NCBI RefSeq assembly: GCF_040358985.1
Contig: NZ_CP132932.1
Coordinates: 2,356,001-2,420,000, forward strand
Direction of reading: 5' to 3'
DNA: 64,000 nt
From: Tunturibacter empetritectus
Lineage (GTDB): Bacteria > Acidobacteriota > Terriglobia > Terriglobales > Acidobacteriaceae
Under the pieces are notes generated by a model. That model was given only the letters and a program-made list of their open reading frames with translations. It did no database searches and was not told where the DNA came from. Of the stretch, positions 15,472 to 25,578 are shown one piece after another (the stretch's first letter is position 1; each line of letters opens with the position of its first letter). The translations under genes and the position numbers were made by a program.

Positions 15472-18400
15472 ATGGGTAAGGGCATTTCACTCGCTGCAGT
15501 TCGTGGCCTCCTCGCCGTGATCGTGTCGTTTTCCTTGCCGGCGCTCGCCATCGGGCAAGTGACCCCGCAGATCACGCAGCGGGTTGATGCAAGCGTTCGA
15601 ACACAGATCTCCGGCACGGTACACCCATTGGCTAATACGCAGAATGACCGTGGGCGGGTGGATGCATCTTTGGCCATGAAGGATATGGTTCTAACTCTTC
15701 ACGCCAGCGCGACACAAAAAGCTCAGCTCAAACAGTTGGCGGATGATCTCCACAACGCCAGTTCGGCAAGTTATCACCACTGGCTGACGCCCGCACAGTT
15801 TGGCGCGCAATATGGTGCCGCCGATAGTGACGTAAAGGCTGCGAGTGACTGGCTGACCACCAATGGCTTCAAGATCGAGGAGGTCTCTGCGGCGAAGACC
15901 TGGATTCGTTTTTCCGGGGTGGCACAGCAGGTAGAGCAGGCCTTCGGGACAGAGATTCACAAGTACTCCGTAGAGGATGTTACTCACTACGCAAACGCCA
16001 CAGCGCTATCTCTGCCCGCCGCGCTCGCACCGGCAGTCTCCGGGGTAGTCAGCATCAATAACTTCTTGAAGCATCCGCAGCATGTCACTCCAGGTACCGT
16101 CGCACGGAGTGAAGACGGCAAGCTGGTGCGGGTGAAAGGTAGTACTGCGGCACCCTCTACCGCTGGTGTCGACACAATGCTCGCGGCTGGCCCAGCCTTC
16201 ACGTCGACCGGTTCGCAGGAAGAGAACTACCTTGCGCCGGGTGATTTTGCGAAGCTCTACAATACAACCTCACTGATCAACGCGGGAGTGAATGGCGAAG
16301 GTGTCTCGATCGCTATCGTCGGACGCTCCGATATCAGCCTGTCGGACGTCGAGGCTTTTCGCAAGCTCTTCAAACTTCCATTCAATGACCCAAAGATCAC
16401 CTACGCGACAACTGATCCCGGTGTAATCTCGGGGGACGACGAAGAGGCAATTCTCGACGTGGAATGGTCCGGAGCCGTCGCTCCGAAGGCGAACATCAAC
16501 TTCGTAATCGGTGCCAGCACACTTACAACCGACGGCGTCGATATCTCCGCCGCCTACATCGTTGACCACGCCCTCGCGCCCATCATGTCGATCAGCTTCG
16601 GCGAATGTGAGTCTGAGATAGGCGCAACGGAGATGGCCTTCTATCACGATCTCTGGCAGCAGGCGTCGGTTGAAGGAATCACGGTTCTAGTCTCATCGGG
16701 TGACGGTGGATCGAGTGGTTGTGTCATTCCAAGCGAATACCGTGCCAGTCCTTTTGGCCTGGGCGTAAACGGCCTTGCCTCGACGCCGTACAACGTGGCG
16801 GTGGGAGGAACGGAGCTCAACGACGTCGACACGAATACTTATTGGAATATCGCAAACGGTCCAAACCTGTCTTCGATCAAGGGCTATGTGCCTGAAACTG
16901 TTTGGAACGAGAGCTGCAACGTCTTTCTTCCAATCTCTGCGACAAATTGCTACTACAGTCCTAGCAATGAGAGCACCTATGCCGGAGGTGGCGGAGCTAG
17001 CTCCTGCGCTACAACGACCACAGACCAAAACGGCAACGTCACTTGCGCAGCCGGTTATCCAAAACCCTCATGGCAGACAGGAGTAGGTGTTCCAAAGGAT
17101 GCCGTTCGCGATCTGCCGGATGTGGCGCTTGCGGCAGCAGGCGGGCATGATGGGTTTCTGCTCTGCTATAACGGCTCGTGTCAGTGGACTACAAACTCGG
17201 ATGGAAGTTTGACTCTGACGCAGGCCTCTGTGATCGGCGGAACCTCAGCGGCTTCGCCTTCATTCGCTGGCCTCATGGCGTTAGTGGAACAGAAAAATGG
17301 CACCTACCAGGGCCAGGCAAACTATCAGCTCTACAAGATCGCCGCACAGCAGACTCCCTCCGCCTGCAATTCGAGCGCGGAGACAAATCCTACCCAGCCG
17401 ACGTCCTGCGTCTTTCACGACGTGACCGCCGGTTCGAATGCGATCAGCTGCCCTCTTCGTGATCCCAACTGCACGGTTTCGATTGCAGGCAGTACCGTGT
17501 TTGGCGATCTGAGCGGATATTCGGCCACAAAAGGCTACGACCAGGCCAGCGGCCTTGGTTCCGTTGATGCCGCGAAACTCGTTGGCGCGTGGGAGAAGGT
17601 CAAACTCCTCGGTTCTGCGACGAACCTCGCGCTTTCGAAGACCACCTTTCCCCACGGAACGTCAGTCACGGTTACGGCAGATGTGCAAGCTCTAGTCGGT
17701 AATGGAACACCGAGCGGTTCGATCGTGCTGCGTAGCAACGAACAGCCTCTTCTCAATCCGGAGGTCTTGACCGGGGGCACCTACTCGGGCGCGATCAATA
17801 ACCTTCCTGGTGGCACCTATCGCATTAGCGCAGAGTACGGTGGTGACGCCACCTTCACAGGCAGCACCTCCAGTCCCGTCACACTTACGGTTTCGCCTGA
17901 AGGCAGCACCGCGACCGGTACAACATATACCGCCTCCCGCTTCTATATTCTGGGGAAGCGGCCGATCGTCGAAGCGTCCTCGGCGCAGCTTGCAAACAGC
18001 TTCTACGTCCAGTTCCAGATCTCTGGGCAATCCGGCAAAGGCGTACCGACGGGAACGATTGCGCTGAGTATGGGCTCGCAATCAATCGGCAAGTTTCCGC
18101 TCGATTCTACCGGGAAGATCTATGTTCCGTGCGGCCCCTACACAAACTGTGATTACGGGCTAGGTACTTATAGTTTCGTCGCCTCCTACTCCGGAGACAG
18201 CAGCTTTGATCCGAGCACGTCGAGCGTGCCTTTCACCATCACGAAGGGATCGTTGGAATATGGCGTAGCGCTAAACAACCAGACGCCGCCTCCCGGTGGT
18301 GAAGTTGTGGGCACGGTCTTCTTCAACAACGATCCGGCTGTGTTGCCGACAGGGCTGGTGACGCTTACACGTGACGATACCGGCGCAATCCTCGCCACAG

Positions 18401-19194
18401 GCACCATCAGCAAGAACGGTACGGCTGTGATTCCATTCCTCGCCCCAGCGGGCACATATAACGTCCTCGCAAGCTGGAAGGGCGATGCAAACTATCTCCC
18501 TGGGTTTCTCTTCTCCTATGAGCAGATCATCACTACGTCATCCGGGACATCGGCAACCAGGACGACCCTATCGGCGAGTGCCAGCACGGCTGCGATGGGC
18601 CAGGAGACCCAATTCATAGTGCATGTTGGAGCGACTGGAAAGACCACCAAGCTTCTAAGTGGAACGGTCACTCTCTACTCAGCGGAAGGTCAACTGGCTG
18701 GCTCCATGAACCTCGTGGGCGGTCAGGCCACGGGATTCGTTCAGTGGGGTCATGTTGCGGTCGAGAAGGTCTACGCTGTCTACTCTGGAGATGCGAACTT
18801 CTCCGCCAGCAGCAGCTCTTCGTTCACCATCACAGTCACACGAGCGACGGCGACTCTTGCGCTCAAGGCAAATGCCATCAAAGTGGTTGCGGGAACCGAG
18901 AGCAGTCTCACCGCTATCCTGAGCAGCGGACTTTCTTCAACCAACGTGTTGGCCCCAACCGGAACCATCCAGTTCTATGATTCCGTCAACGGAGCAGCAG
19001 AAAAAGCAATTGGCCACGCTCAGGCACTGAACACTGGCAACGGGGGAACCACCCTGGCAACTCTTGCTCCGGTGCTACCTGAAGGGCGAAATGTGATTAC
19101 GGCTAAATACAGTGGCGATACAAATTGGAACGCCGTATTCTCGCTATCTTCAGCCGTGATCGATGTGACGGCTGCGAACGCAACAAGAAAGTAA
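15472..19194 (+). CDS. Secreted S53 (pro-kumamolisin) peptidase with Ig-like repeats
   Basis: The 1240-residue protein has a signal peptide (1-29), a pro-kumamolisin activation domain (about 50-190) with SSASYHHWLTPAQFGAQYG, then a sedolisin catalytic domain: Glu325 and Asp329 in EEAILDVEW, the oxyanion Asp in VSSGDGGSSGC, and Ser592 in GGTSAASPSFAGL. Sedolisins are acid-active serine-carboxyl endopeptidases. After about residue 690 come four to five bacterial Ig-like (group 3) repeats, each ending in a Y-x-GD-x-x-F/Y strand (for example VFAVYSGDANFSASSS-like units). The repeats probably hold the enzyme at the surface or on polymer. The start at ATG 15472 gives the best signal peptide. It is a common type in Acidobacteria. 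Confidence 0.95.
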   Translation: MGKGISLAAVRGLLAVIVSFSLPALAIGQVTPQITQRVDASVRTQISGTVHPLANTQNDRGRVDASLAMKDMVLTLHASATQKAQLKQLADDLHNASSASYHHWLTPAQFGAQYGAADSDVKAASDWLTTNGFKIEEVSAAKTWIRFSGVAQQVEQAFGTEIHKYSVEDVTHYANATALSLPAALAPAVSGVVSINNFLKHPQHVTPGTVARSEDGKLVRVKGSTAAPSTAGVDTMLAAGPAFTSTGSQEENYLAPGDFAKLYNTTSLINAGVNGEGVSIAIVGRSDISLSDVEAFRKLFKLPFNDPKITYATTDPGVISGDDEEAILDVEWSGAVAPKANINFVIGASTLTTDGVDISAAYIVDHALAPIMSISFGECESEIGATEMAFYHDLWQQASVEGITVLVSSGDGGSSGCVIPSEYRASPFGLGVNGLASTPYNVAVGGTELNDVDTNTYWNIANGPNLSSIKGYVPETVWNESCNVFLPISATNCYYSPSNESTYAGGGGASSCATTTTDQNGNVTCAAGYPKPSWQTGVGVPKDAVRDLPDVALAAAGGHDGFLLCYNGSCQWTTNSDGSLTLTQASVIGGTSAASPSFAGLMALVEQKNGTYQGQANYQLYKIAAQQTPSACNSSAETNPTQPTSCVFHDVTAGSNAISCPLRDPNCTVSIAGSTVFGDLSGYSATKGYDQASGLGSVDAAKLVGAWEKVKLLGSATNLALSKTTFPHGTSVTVTADVQALVGNGTPSGSIVLRSNEQPLLNPEVLTGGTYSGAINNLPGGTYRISAEYGGDATFTGSTSSPVTLTVSPEGSTATGTTYTASRFYILGKRPIVEASSAQLANSFYVQFQISGQSGKGVPTGTIALSMGSQSIGKFPLDSTGKIYVPCGPYTNCDYGLGTYSFVASYSGDSSFDPSTSSVPFTITKGSLEYGVALNNQTPPPGGEVVGTVFFNNDPAVLPTGLVTLTRDDTGAILATGTISKNGTAVIPFLAPAGTYNVLASWKGDANYLPGFLFSYEQIITTSSGTSATRTTLSASASTAAMGQETQFIVHVGATGKTTKLLSGTVTLYSAEGQLAGSMNLVGGQATGFVQWGHVAVEKVYAVYSGDANFSASSSSSFTITVTRATATLALKANAIKVVAGTESSLTAILSSGLSSTNVLAPTGTIQFYDSVNGAAEKAIGHAQALNTGNGGTTLATLAPVLPEGRNVITAKYSGDTNWNAVFSLSSAVIDVTAANATRK

Positions 19195-19439
19195 GTGTCG
19201 ATGCTATCTCCACAGTCTTCTCGGTAAATGTGCGCTCTTATCACGAACTTGTCTACTTTCCGTTTGTTGGCAATTCGTATGAGTTGTAGTGCATTTGACG
19301 GAGATTTGTTCTGCCGACCTACATGCCGTCTCGATTAGCGATCGCACGCGAGGAAGATCGCAGAGTGTCGACAAGCCGATCTTCAGCGTTTGTTTTTTCT
19401 GACGCCTGAGGAAACGTACCAGCGAAGCTGCACTGAGAC
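19195..19439. other. Intergenic, nothing recognised
   Basis: Spacer between the S53 peptidase and the LysR fragment. No convincing gene, hairpin or repeat is seen. Confidence 0.4.
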
Positions 19440-19705
19440 GGTGTTCGAGTGCTTTGCGCCTCTTTCTGGAAGATACCGCCGGCATTGGTCAAACGAAATC
19501 CGCGTGGAAGATGTTCCAGAAGTTTCTCCTCTAGACGAACCTCTACATTGCGGTTCTGTCTCGATAGCGATGACTGTGCGACGTGGCATCGCGTTGCAGC
19601 CCGAGTGAAGCTGCGCTCCTCGGCGATCGCCAGGACCTGATCAACGTAAGCGAAAAAGACGTGCCGATTATTGCTTTTTCGAGCAGATTGTTTCATCTGA
19701 GGCAA
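19440..19705 (-). pseudogene. LysR-family regulator fragment (HTH only)
   Basis: The translated start is a typical LysR helix-turn-helix: VLAIAEERSFTRAATRCHVA, then QSSLSRQ and LPRGFRLTNAG. Homology ends about 65 residues into the domain and the rest of the frame does not resemble a LysR effector domain. It is a truncated remnant and probably not functional. Confidence 0.75.
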
Positions 19706-19846
19706 TAATCGGGAAATGTGGCCAAGTTATGATTCTTCTTTAGATAGGGCCAATTATCGAAATATGCCGACGATTGTGTGTCAATTCCGACACTAAGGCG
19801 TGTCTAATCTCGTTCTTCCCAAAACCACCCACGCATTTGCCGGCGC

Positions 19847-20025
19847 TCAGCCGAGATCCACCGGCTCCGGTGGTCCGACGTGATGGATAACGAAGGATTG
19901 CTGGCGGCTCGGGCAAAGCTGAAGAAGGGCAAGGTGCGTTACGTCCCTATGCCGTCGGAGTTGGCCGCGGAAGTTCGGCGCTATCCTGCGGTGATCGATG
20001 AGGATCGGATCACCCTCTCAATTAG
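19847..20025 (+). pseudogene. Tyrosine recombinase/integrase fragment
   Basis: A short internal piece of a phage-type integrase catalytic domain: SAEIHRLRWSDV (around the first catalytic Arg), then RAKLKKGKVRYVPMPSELAA and VRRYPAVIDED. There is no start, no H-x-x-R box and no Tyr. It points to a lost mobile element in this region. Confidence 0.7.
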
Positions 20026-20039
20026 AGAGAAAGGTATAC

Positions 20040-20385
20040 ATGAGCGACACAATTATTACTGAATCAACGTCCGCCGCCATCATCAATGCTCCGATTGATT
20101 TCGTAGACATTGCAGACTGGGTATTTACTCTTCCCGATAAGGAATATCAGCGCTGTTCCCCAACGCACATCGCTGCTGGCTTCACCACCAGCGATGAGGG
20201 CAAACGCATGTCATCGGAAAGACGACCCCGAGTACTGGGAGAATCTGAATCGCAATGGAATACCGTTCGAGTTAGCCAAGCAGGCTCAGAACATTGCTTC
20301 GGCAGCTCACAACGCTCAAGAGACACCACTCTTCGCCAACAGCATCGAGAAGAAAGCTCTCAAGCGAATGGAAAAGAAGAACTAA
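20040..20385 (+). pseudogene. SRPBCC-like protein remnant with internal deletion and frameshift
   Basis: From ATG 20040 the frame gives a good N-terminus (NAPIDFVDIADWVFTLPDKE, CSPTHIAAGFTTSDEGKRMS). After about residue 58 the homologous-looking sequence continues in another frame, ending FELAKQAQNIASAAHNAQET, PLFANSIEKKALKRM at 20385. The middle of the domain is missing. Assignment to an SRPBCC-like family rests on remembered relatives and is moderate. Confidence 0.5.
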
Positions 20386-20520
20386 AGGTTGGGCGCTCAG
20401 GTATGACCTGGGCGCCATCTTGGTTCAGGGCACTGGATCTCATAGCAATGTGTTCCATGCGAGCTTAAGCCCTCATCATCAGAGCGCCCTTACAAAGACT
20501 GAGTATCCGGAAGGAACGAA

Positions 20521-21225
20521 ATGCAAAGACTTCAAGACAAAATAGCACTTGTGACAGGCGCATCGAAGGGCATAGGCGCAGCGACCGCGAAGCAACTCGC
20601 TGCCGCTGGTGCATCTGTAGTGGTCAACTTTCACACCAGTGCCGATAGTGCTGACCAGGTTGTGAACAAAATCATCAAGTCGGGAGGAACCGCAGTTGCT
20701 GTCAAGGCCGACGTCTCTAACGAAGATGACATAGCGCGCCTTATGTTCCAAATCAAAGAGATCTACGGTCGTATCGATATTCTTGTCAATAATGCAGGGG
20801 TCTATGCCTTCGGACCGCTCGAAGCAATTACGGCTGCAAGCTACCATCATGAGTACGACCTGAACGTGTTATGGCTTCTCCTGACGACAAAGACAGCATT
20901 ACACCTATTTCCTGCTGATGGAGGAAGCATCATCAACATCGGTTCAAGAGTCAACTCTATCGCCCCCGCCAACTCAGTCATCTCGTCAGCCAGCAAAGCA
21001 GCGGTCAATGCGATTAAGATGGTGCTTGCCAAGGAGCTTGGGCCTCGCGAGATACGTGTTAACTCACTCAATCCTGGCATCATCATGACCGAGGGTTTGT
21101 ATCTGGCGGTCTGGCAGACATTCCGATGCGAAAGCACTATGAATCCATAACGCCCCTCGGGAGAATGGGCGAACCCGACGATGTTGCTCTTCCAGTCATC
21201 TTCTTTGCTTCGGATGATGCGTGGT
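20521..21225 (+). pseudogene. Short-chain dehydrogenase, frameshifted and 3'-truncated
   Basis: The N-terminus is a full SDR: TGASKGIG cofactor loop, NNAG, and SSASKAAVNAIK. In classical SDRs the last motif is YxxxK, so here Ser replaces the catalytic Tyr. The open frame ends at 21150 with sequence unlike the family after PGIIMTEGLY. The true continuation (HYESITPLGRMGEPDDVALP, then VIFFASDDAWW) lies in the next frame, so one base is missing near 21101. The family end after DDAWW is replaced by an HxlR fragment. A ribosome-binding site GGAAGGAACG is still present. Confidence 0.8.
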
Positions 21226-21226
21226 G

Positions 21227-21427
21227 GATCCCCATACAAAGATCGGATCTCATCTCCTGAGTTCGCGGCTTCGGCGCTTGGAACGTGATGGCATTATCGA
21301 GCGCAGACTCTATTGCGATCATCCCCCACTCTTTGAATATTTTGCCACGAACAAAGGAAGAGAACTCGACGAAGTTCTCTTTGCCGCAGCGAATTGGAAT
21401 ATCAAGTGGGACGAATCTGCAGACTAG
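21227..21427 (+). pseudogene. HxlR-type regulator C-terminal fragment
   Basis: Reads like the recognition and wing part of an HxlR HTH: IGSHLLSSRLRRLERDGIIE, RRLYCDHPPLFEYF, TNKGRELDEVL. The N-terminal part with the conserved Cys is absent. It directly abuts the truncated SDR, so the join is a deletion or recombination scar. Confidence 0.7.
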
Positions 21428-21630
21428 CCTTCGCTCGCGGTCTTCGACAAAGTGACCGGTGAGAGACTCGGAACCATACCGACTACGAAACGTCAGAAGA
21501 GCATTGCGTACTAGCAATCTGTCGGCATCGGTTATTCCCAGAGCTTACGGTCGATTCTGAACGCAAATATTAACAGCAGTTGTTTGACTGAATCGAGTCA
21601 GGTCGAACGATGAGGAGCACCGACCAATGA

Positions 21631-21879
21631 ATGTACTTAAGGGAAAGAAGCAGCTTTTCCATTATAACCACCGAAAGCAGACCCAGCGGATGGACAAGGG
21701 GGGTTGTGGTTATGCATGTAGCTGCGCTGCTCATCTGGACTCTCCCGATATCGAGCGGTCTTGCGCAAGATCTGCGCGAATTCATTCGCCCTTATATGCT
21801 TTGGACGGGGCTCTTTCAGTCGTGGGATACCTTCGCTCCTAATCCTCTGGCTGCCTTTCGCCTGTGCAACAGGTCATAG
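21631..21879 (+). pseudogene. HTTM-like membrane protein N-terminal fragment
   Basis: The frame has a hydrophobic helix (VVVMHVAALLIWTLPIS) and the phrase MLWTGLFQSWDTFAPNP, which resembles the W-D-x-F-A-P-x-P start of HTTM/vitamin-K-carboxylase-like membrane proteins. The frame is lost after about 80 residues. Confidence 0.5.
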
Positions 21880-22239
21880 CCTTGCTGCCCTGATGGGCAA
21901 GTGTGCAGACCGCTTGGAACTTACGCACGAGATCAGAGACAGTTCCATAAACGGCATCGGCTCACCGTTGCCTGGGCAAGGCTCGCACTGCCGGCAGATG
22001 GACCTAATTGTCCCAGTCATAAACTCCGAAGGCGCAATGGAACGGTAGGGAAGCTCCGCTCTGATAGCGCAGGATGGTCCCCGTCTGCCATCCTCCGATA
22101 AAGGATCAGCGAGGCAGGCTGTCGTTCAGGAATGCGCGTGCTTTACCGAAGGGCAGCTCGTAGATCCCACTAAAACGAACATGTGCGGGTGTCTCGGCTG
22201 CTCAGGGCCCGCTCTTGTTGGTTGGTGGCTGACTCCAGT
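21880..22239. other. Degraded intergenic stretch
   Basis: No intact frame. It probably contains further decayed sequence of the preceding membrane protein gene. No terminator for the mannosidase gene is obvious. Confidence 0.4.
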
Positions 22240-25200
22240 TTATTTTGTTTGTGCCTGCTCCAACGGATGCGGATAGTCGGCGCGGATGGTGAGTATCTCA
22301 TAGGGGCGGATGGGAAGCGTGACCTCGTTAGCTTTTATGGGTAGGGGTTCGCCGAGCGGCTTCTCCATAAGGTTGGTGCATGTCACGGTTGTAGCTCCCG
22401 AGGGCAGGGTAAAGGTGACGTTGGATTGCTTGCCGGCCCACTCAACGACGCGGAAGATCAGGCCGTTCGCGTCTTCGGCTTTTTTCACGGCGGTAAGGAC
22501 GACGTTCTCCGGTTCGACGGAGAGGTAGGAGTGCTCGGCGAGCTGGGTGCCAGTGTGGGCTTCGACCTGGACCGCCCACAACTTGTAGTTGTACTCGTAG
22601 CCCTGACGTTCGGTGAGCGCCTGCTGCCAAGTGCCGGCGTGCGGGTAGAGTTGATAGCCGAAGTGATGATGGCCGCGATCGGCTTCGGGGTCGGGCCATG
22701 TTGGGGAGCGGAGCAGCGAGAGGCGGAGGAGGTTGTTTACGCCATCGTAGCCGTACTTTGATTCATTGATAAGGCTGAAGCCGTGTTGGGTGTCGCCAAG
22801 GTCGGCCCAGCGCATCGCGGGGACTTCGAACTTGGCTTGCTCCCAGGAGTTGTTACGGGTTGTGGGACGTTCGATGGTGCCATAGGGAATCTCGTAGGTC
22901 GCCATCGGTGCGGTGACGGCGAGCGGGAAAGCCGCCTTAAGGAGGATATGGGTCTCGTGCCAGTCGATGTCGTTGTCAACGCTGATGGTGTTCGCATTAG
23001 CGTAGAGGGTTATGTCCTGAAGGAATTTCGAGCTTTGCCAGGTCCGGGTGACGCGCACGATGGCGCGCACCGCGTCGCTCTCAATGAGTTTGACTGAATC
23101 GACGTTCTCAATGGGGGTCATACGATCGAGAGTACCCCGGTCGATGTTCCAGGCATCGAAATCCTTAGGTGTGTCCGTGAAGGTTTGTAGTTGATTGCCG
23201 CAGGCGCCCTTGGCGAGGCTTTCGAAATTTGATTTCTTGTCGAATAGGCTAGTGATGCAACCTGTTTTAGGATCGATCACAACACGCAGGGCGGCGTTTT
23301 CCATGGTGGTGCCGCTGGCTTTGAGATCGCTGGCGAAGCGCTTTCTGCCGGGAATTACGTGGAGGATTTCATAGCCCATAGAGGGGACGGACCTGGCTTC
23401 GATGAGGAGCTTATAGGTGTTGGTCTTCAAGTTTGATTCGAGGACGGTTGATGGCAGGACGTGGTCGCGCGCGTCAATGACTGAGACGCCGTTCGCGCTG
23501 GCTGCGGTAAGTTGGACGTCGGCCATTACGAGACCGTCACGCTGCCATGCAAGGGAATTGAACACGAGGATAGGAACGTCGCCGCCTACGCTGGTGTTGA
23601 TTTCCGCAGAGAGCGTTTGCAGGGCCTTCGTTGAAATTTCGCTGGTGGCCCGGCGAACCTGCTCGTAGTCTTCTTGTGCGTCTTTATAGATGACGCCGAT
23701 GCCTGAGCCGGCGGCGAGATCGTGGAACTGGTTGAACACGATTTTTTTCCAGGCTTCATTGAACCCATTATTAGGGTACGGGTCACCTTGCAGCCATGCG
23801 AGGGAGGCGACTTTCTCAGAGTTCAGGGCCCACTCTTCGCTCTCGCGCATGTTGCGTTTGTGGTTAGCTTGGGTGGTCATGACACCGCGGGTGTACTCCA
23901 AGTACATTTCATCCTTCCAGGTGGGGATGACGATTTTACCTTCCTCTAGTTTGGGAAAAGTATAGCCTTTGGCGATGGACTCGTAGTTCCACTCGGGTGA
24001 CGTGGTGGAGACTTTTTGTTCGGCGTCGGTGAAAAAAGACTGGGCGAGGCCGAAGTGCATTTTGGGTATAACCCTGTCCGGTTGTGCCCAGTGCTGGCCT
24101 TCATCGAGGATGACGCGAGTAGGTCCGCCGCCGTGGTCGCCGATGCCATAGAGATCCATCATGTCTTCCATTCCTGGTGAGCGCTGGCGCGAGATGGCGA
24201 GATCGGCGGAGAGGCGAAGGGGATTGAGGTTGTCGTTGTAATAGTCGTGAGGGAAATAAGTGAGGACCCTGCTGCCGTCGGGCGACTCCCACCAGAAGAG
24301 TTTGAAGGGGAGCTGGTTAGCGTCGTTCCAAGCCATCTTCTGGGTAACGAAGTAATCGATGCCGGAACGCTTATAGATCTGAGGAAGCTGCCAGTTGTAG
24401 CCGAAGGAGTCGGGGTTCCAGCCGATGCGTACATCGACGCCGTAGTGTTGCTGGTACCAGCGTTTGCCGATGAGGATGGAGCGTACGATGGATTCTCCGT
24501 CGGGCATGTTGAGGTCCGGTTCCACCCACATGCCGCCGACGACCTCCCATCTGCCTTCCTTGATGCGCTGTTTGATCTCGTCGTTCATCTGCGGGTATTT
24601 GTCGGCCATCCAGGCGTTATATTGTGCGGCGGACTGGGTGTAGGTGTAGTCGGGATACTCGTTCATGAGTTGGAGTGCGGTGCTGAAGGTGCGCTTGACG
24701 ACGTCAACGGTTTCGGTCCAGGGCCAGAGCCAGGCGGCGTCGATGTGCGAGTTGCCGGCAAGGTGGAAAGTGACTTGTTGCAGCATGGGCTTAAGCTGCT
24801 CAAGTTCTTTGGTCGCCTGTGTGAGCGAGGCGTCGAACTTCGACTGGTCATTGGCGTTGAGCGCGGAGAGATCCACTGTGGTGATGGCATGTTGGAGAGT
24901 TGCCATGTCTTGTGTGGGATTTTTGGAGAGCGTTGGAATGAGAATGGAAGAGGTGAGAAACTCGATGCGAAGATCTTCGGGATTGGGGCGGTGGGGGGCG
25001 AAGTCAATCTTGAGCGTGGCGCCGGCAAAGGTCTTTTTGTCGACGGTGTGAAGAAGTTTGACGGCGATGAGGACTTTGTCACCGGGTTTGGCATGATCGA
25101 AGAGGAAGATGGGTTCGATATCATCGCCAAGCGCCACGCGGCGGCCGTTGAAGTAAATGATCTGCGGCATGGGGCCGTTGGCGTTAGCATGGAAGCTGAA

Positions 25201-25578
25201 CCAGATGCGCGCGTCGGTGAGGTCGTAGCCGTTGAGGGTTTTGGGGACTTCAACGACGCGTCGATACCAGACGGCTTCATTGGGGGCCTCGCTGCGGGCT
25301 TTGATCACAGGCCAGCTGGTGTCATCAAGGTCAAGAGCTTCGCCGTGAGGGACGTCGCCTGCGTGATAGCGCCACTCAGCGGCAGGAAGATTGTCGAAGT
25401 TCGAGAGACGTTCGATCACCGTTTGCGATTCAGGTGAGAGTGACTGAATTATCCTTGAGAGCTGCTCTGGAGATTGGGCCTTAGCAGACGAAGAGCAGGC
25501 AGGCGCGAGGAAGGCAGCGGCAAGGGTGAGGGTTATCGCTGTGCTAAACCCAGCCGCGAAACGCGGTAGAAAAGTCAT
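22240..25578 (-). CDS. GH38 alpha-mannosidase, exported
   Basis: The 1112-residue enzyme starts at ATG 25578, eight bases after AGAGGA, and has a signal peptide (MTFLPRFAAGFSTAITLTLA, then AAFLAPAC; a lipobox-like Cys is possible). An N-terminal jelly-roll-like domain precedes the GH38 core: GNSHIDAAWLWPW (zinc ligands His and Asp), EGRWEVVGGMWVEPD, and IGWNPDSFGYNWQLPQIYK with the nucleophile Asp. A long C-terminal beta-sandwich domain completes it. The family hydrolyses alpha-mannosides with retention. A periplasmic role in trimming mannose-containing glycans is inferred. It lies downstream of a promoter-like element also found before the TonB receptor gene. The upstream in-frame ATG at 25629 is less likely. 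Confidence 0.93.
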   Translation of the reverse strand: MTFLPRFAAGFSTAITLTLAAAFLAPACSSSAKAQSPEQLSRIIQSLSPESQTVIERLSNFDNLPAAEWRYHAGDVPHGEALDLDDTSWPVIKARSEAPNEAVWYRRVVEVPKTLNGYDLTDARIWFSFHANANGPMPQIIYFNGRRVALGDDIEPIFLFDHAKPGDKVLIAVKLLHTVDKKTFAGATLKIDFAPHRPNPEDLRIEFLTSSILIPTLSKNPTQDMATLQHAITTVDLSALNANDQSKFDASLTQATKELEQLKPMLQQVTFHLAGNSHIDAAWLWPWTETVDVVKRTFSTALQLMNEYPDYTYTQSAAQYNAWMADKYPQMNDEIKQRIKEGRWEVVGGMWVEPDLNMPDGESIVRSILIGKRWYQQHYGVDVRIGWNPDSFGYNWQLPQIYKRSGIDYFVTQKMAWNDANQLPFKLFWWESPDGSRVLTYFPHDYYNDNLNPLRLSADLAISRQRSPGMEDMMDLYGIGDHGGGPTRVILDEGQHWAQPDRVIPKMHFGLAQSFFTDAEQKVSTTSPEWNYESIAKGYTFPKLEEGKIVIPTWKDEMYLEYTRGVMTTQANHKRNMRESEEWALNSEKVASLAWLQGDPYPNNGFNEAWKKIVFNQFHDLAAGSGIGVIYKDAQEDYEQVRRATSEISTKALQTLSAEINTSVGGDVPILVFNSLAWQRDGLVMADVQLTAASANGVSVIDARDHVLPSTVLESNLKTNTYKLLIEARSVPSMGYEILHVIPGRKRFASDLKASGTTMENAALRVVIDPKTGCITSLFDKKSNFESLAKGACGNQLQTFTDTPKDFDAWNIDRGTLDRMTPIENVDSVKLIESDAVRAIVRVTRTWQSSKFLQDITLYANANTISVDNDIDWHETHILLKAAFPLAVTAPMATYEIPYGTIERPTTRNNSWEQAKFEVPAMRWADLGDTQHGFSLINESKYGYDGVNNLLRLSLLRSPTWPDPEADRGHHHFGYQLYPHAGTWQQALTERQGYEYNYKLWAVQVEAHTGTQLAEHSYLSVEPENVVLTAVKKAEDANGLIFRVVEWAGKQSNVTFTLPSGATTVTCTNLMEKPLGEPLPIKANEVTLPIRPYEILTIRADYPHPLEQAQTK

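Noticed and set aside
24247..25437. Long plus-strand frame (396 codons) antisense to the alpha-mannosidase gene
   Set aside because: Composition is Gly/Val/Asp-rich shadow sequence of GC-biased codons; the minus strand encodes clear GH38 motifs.
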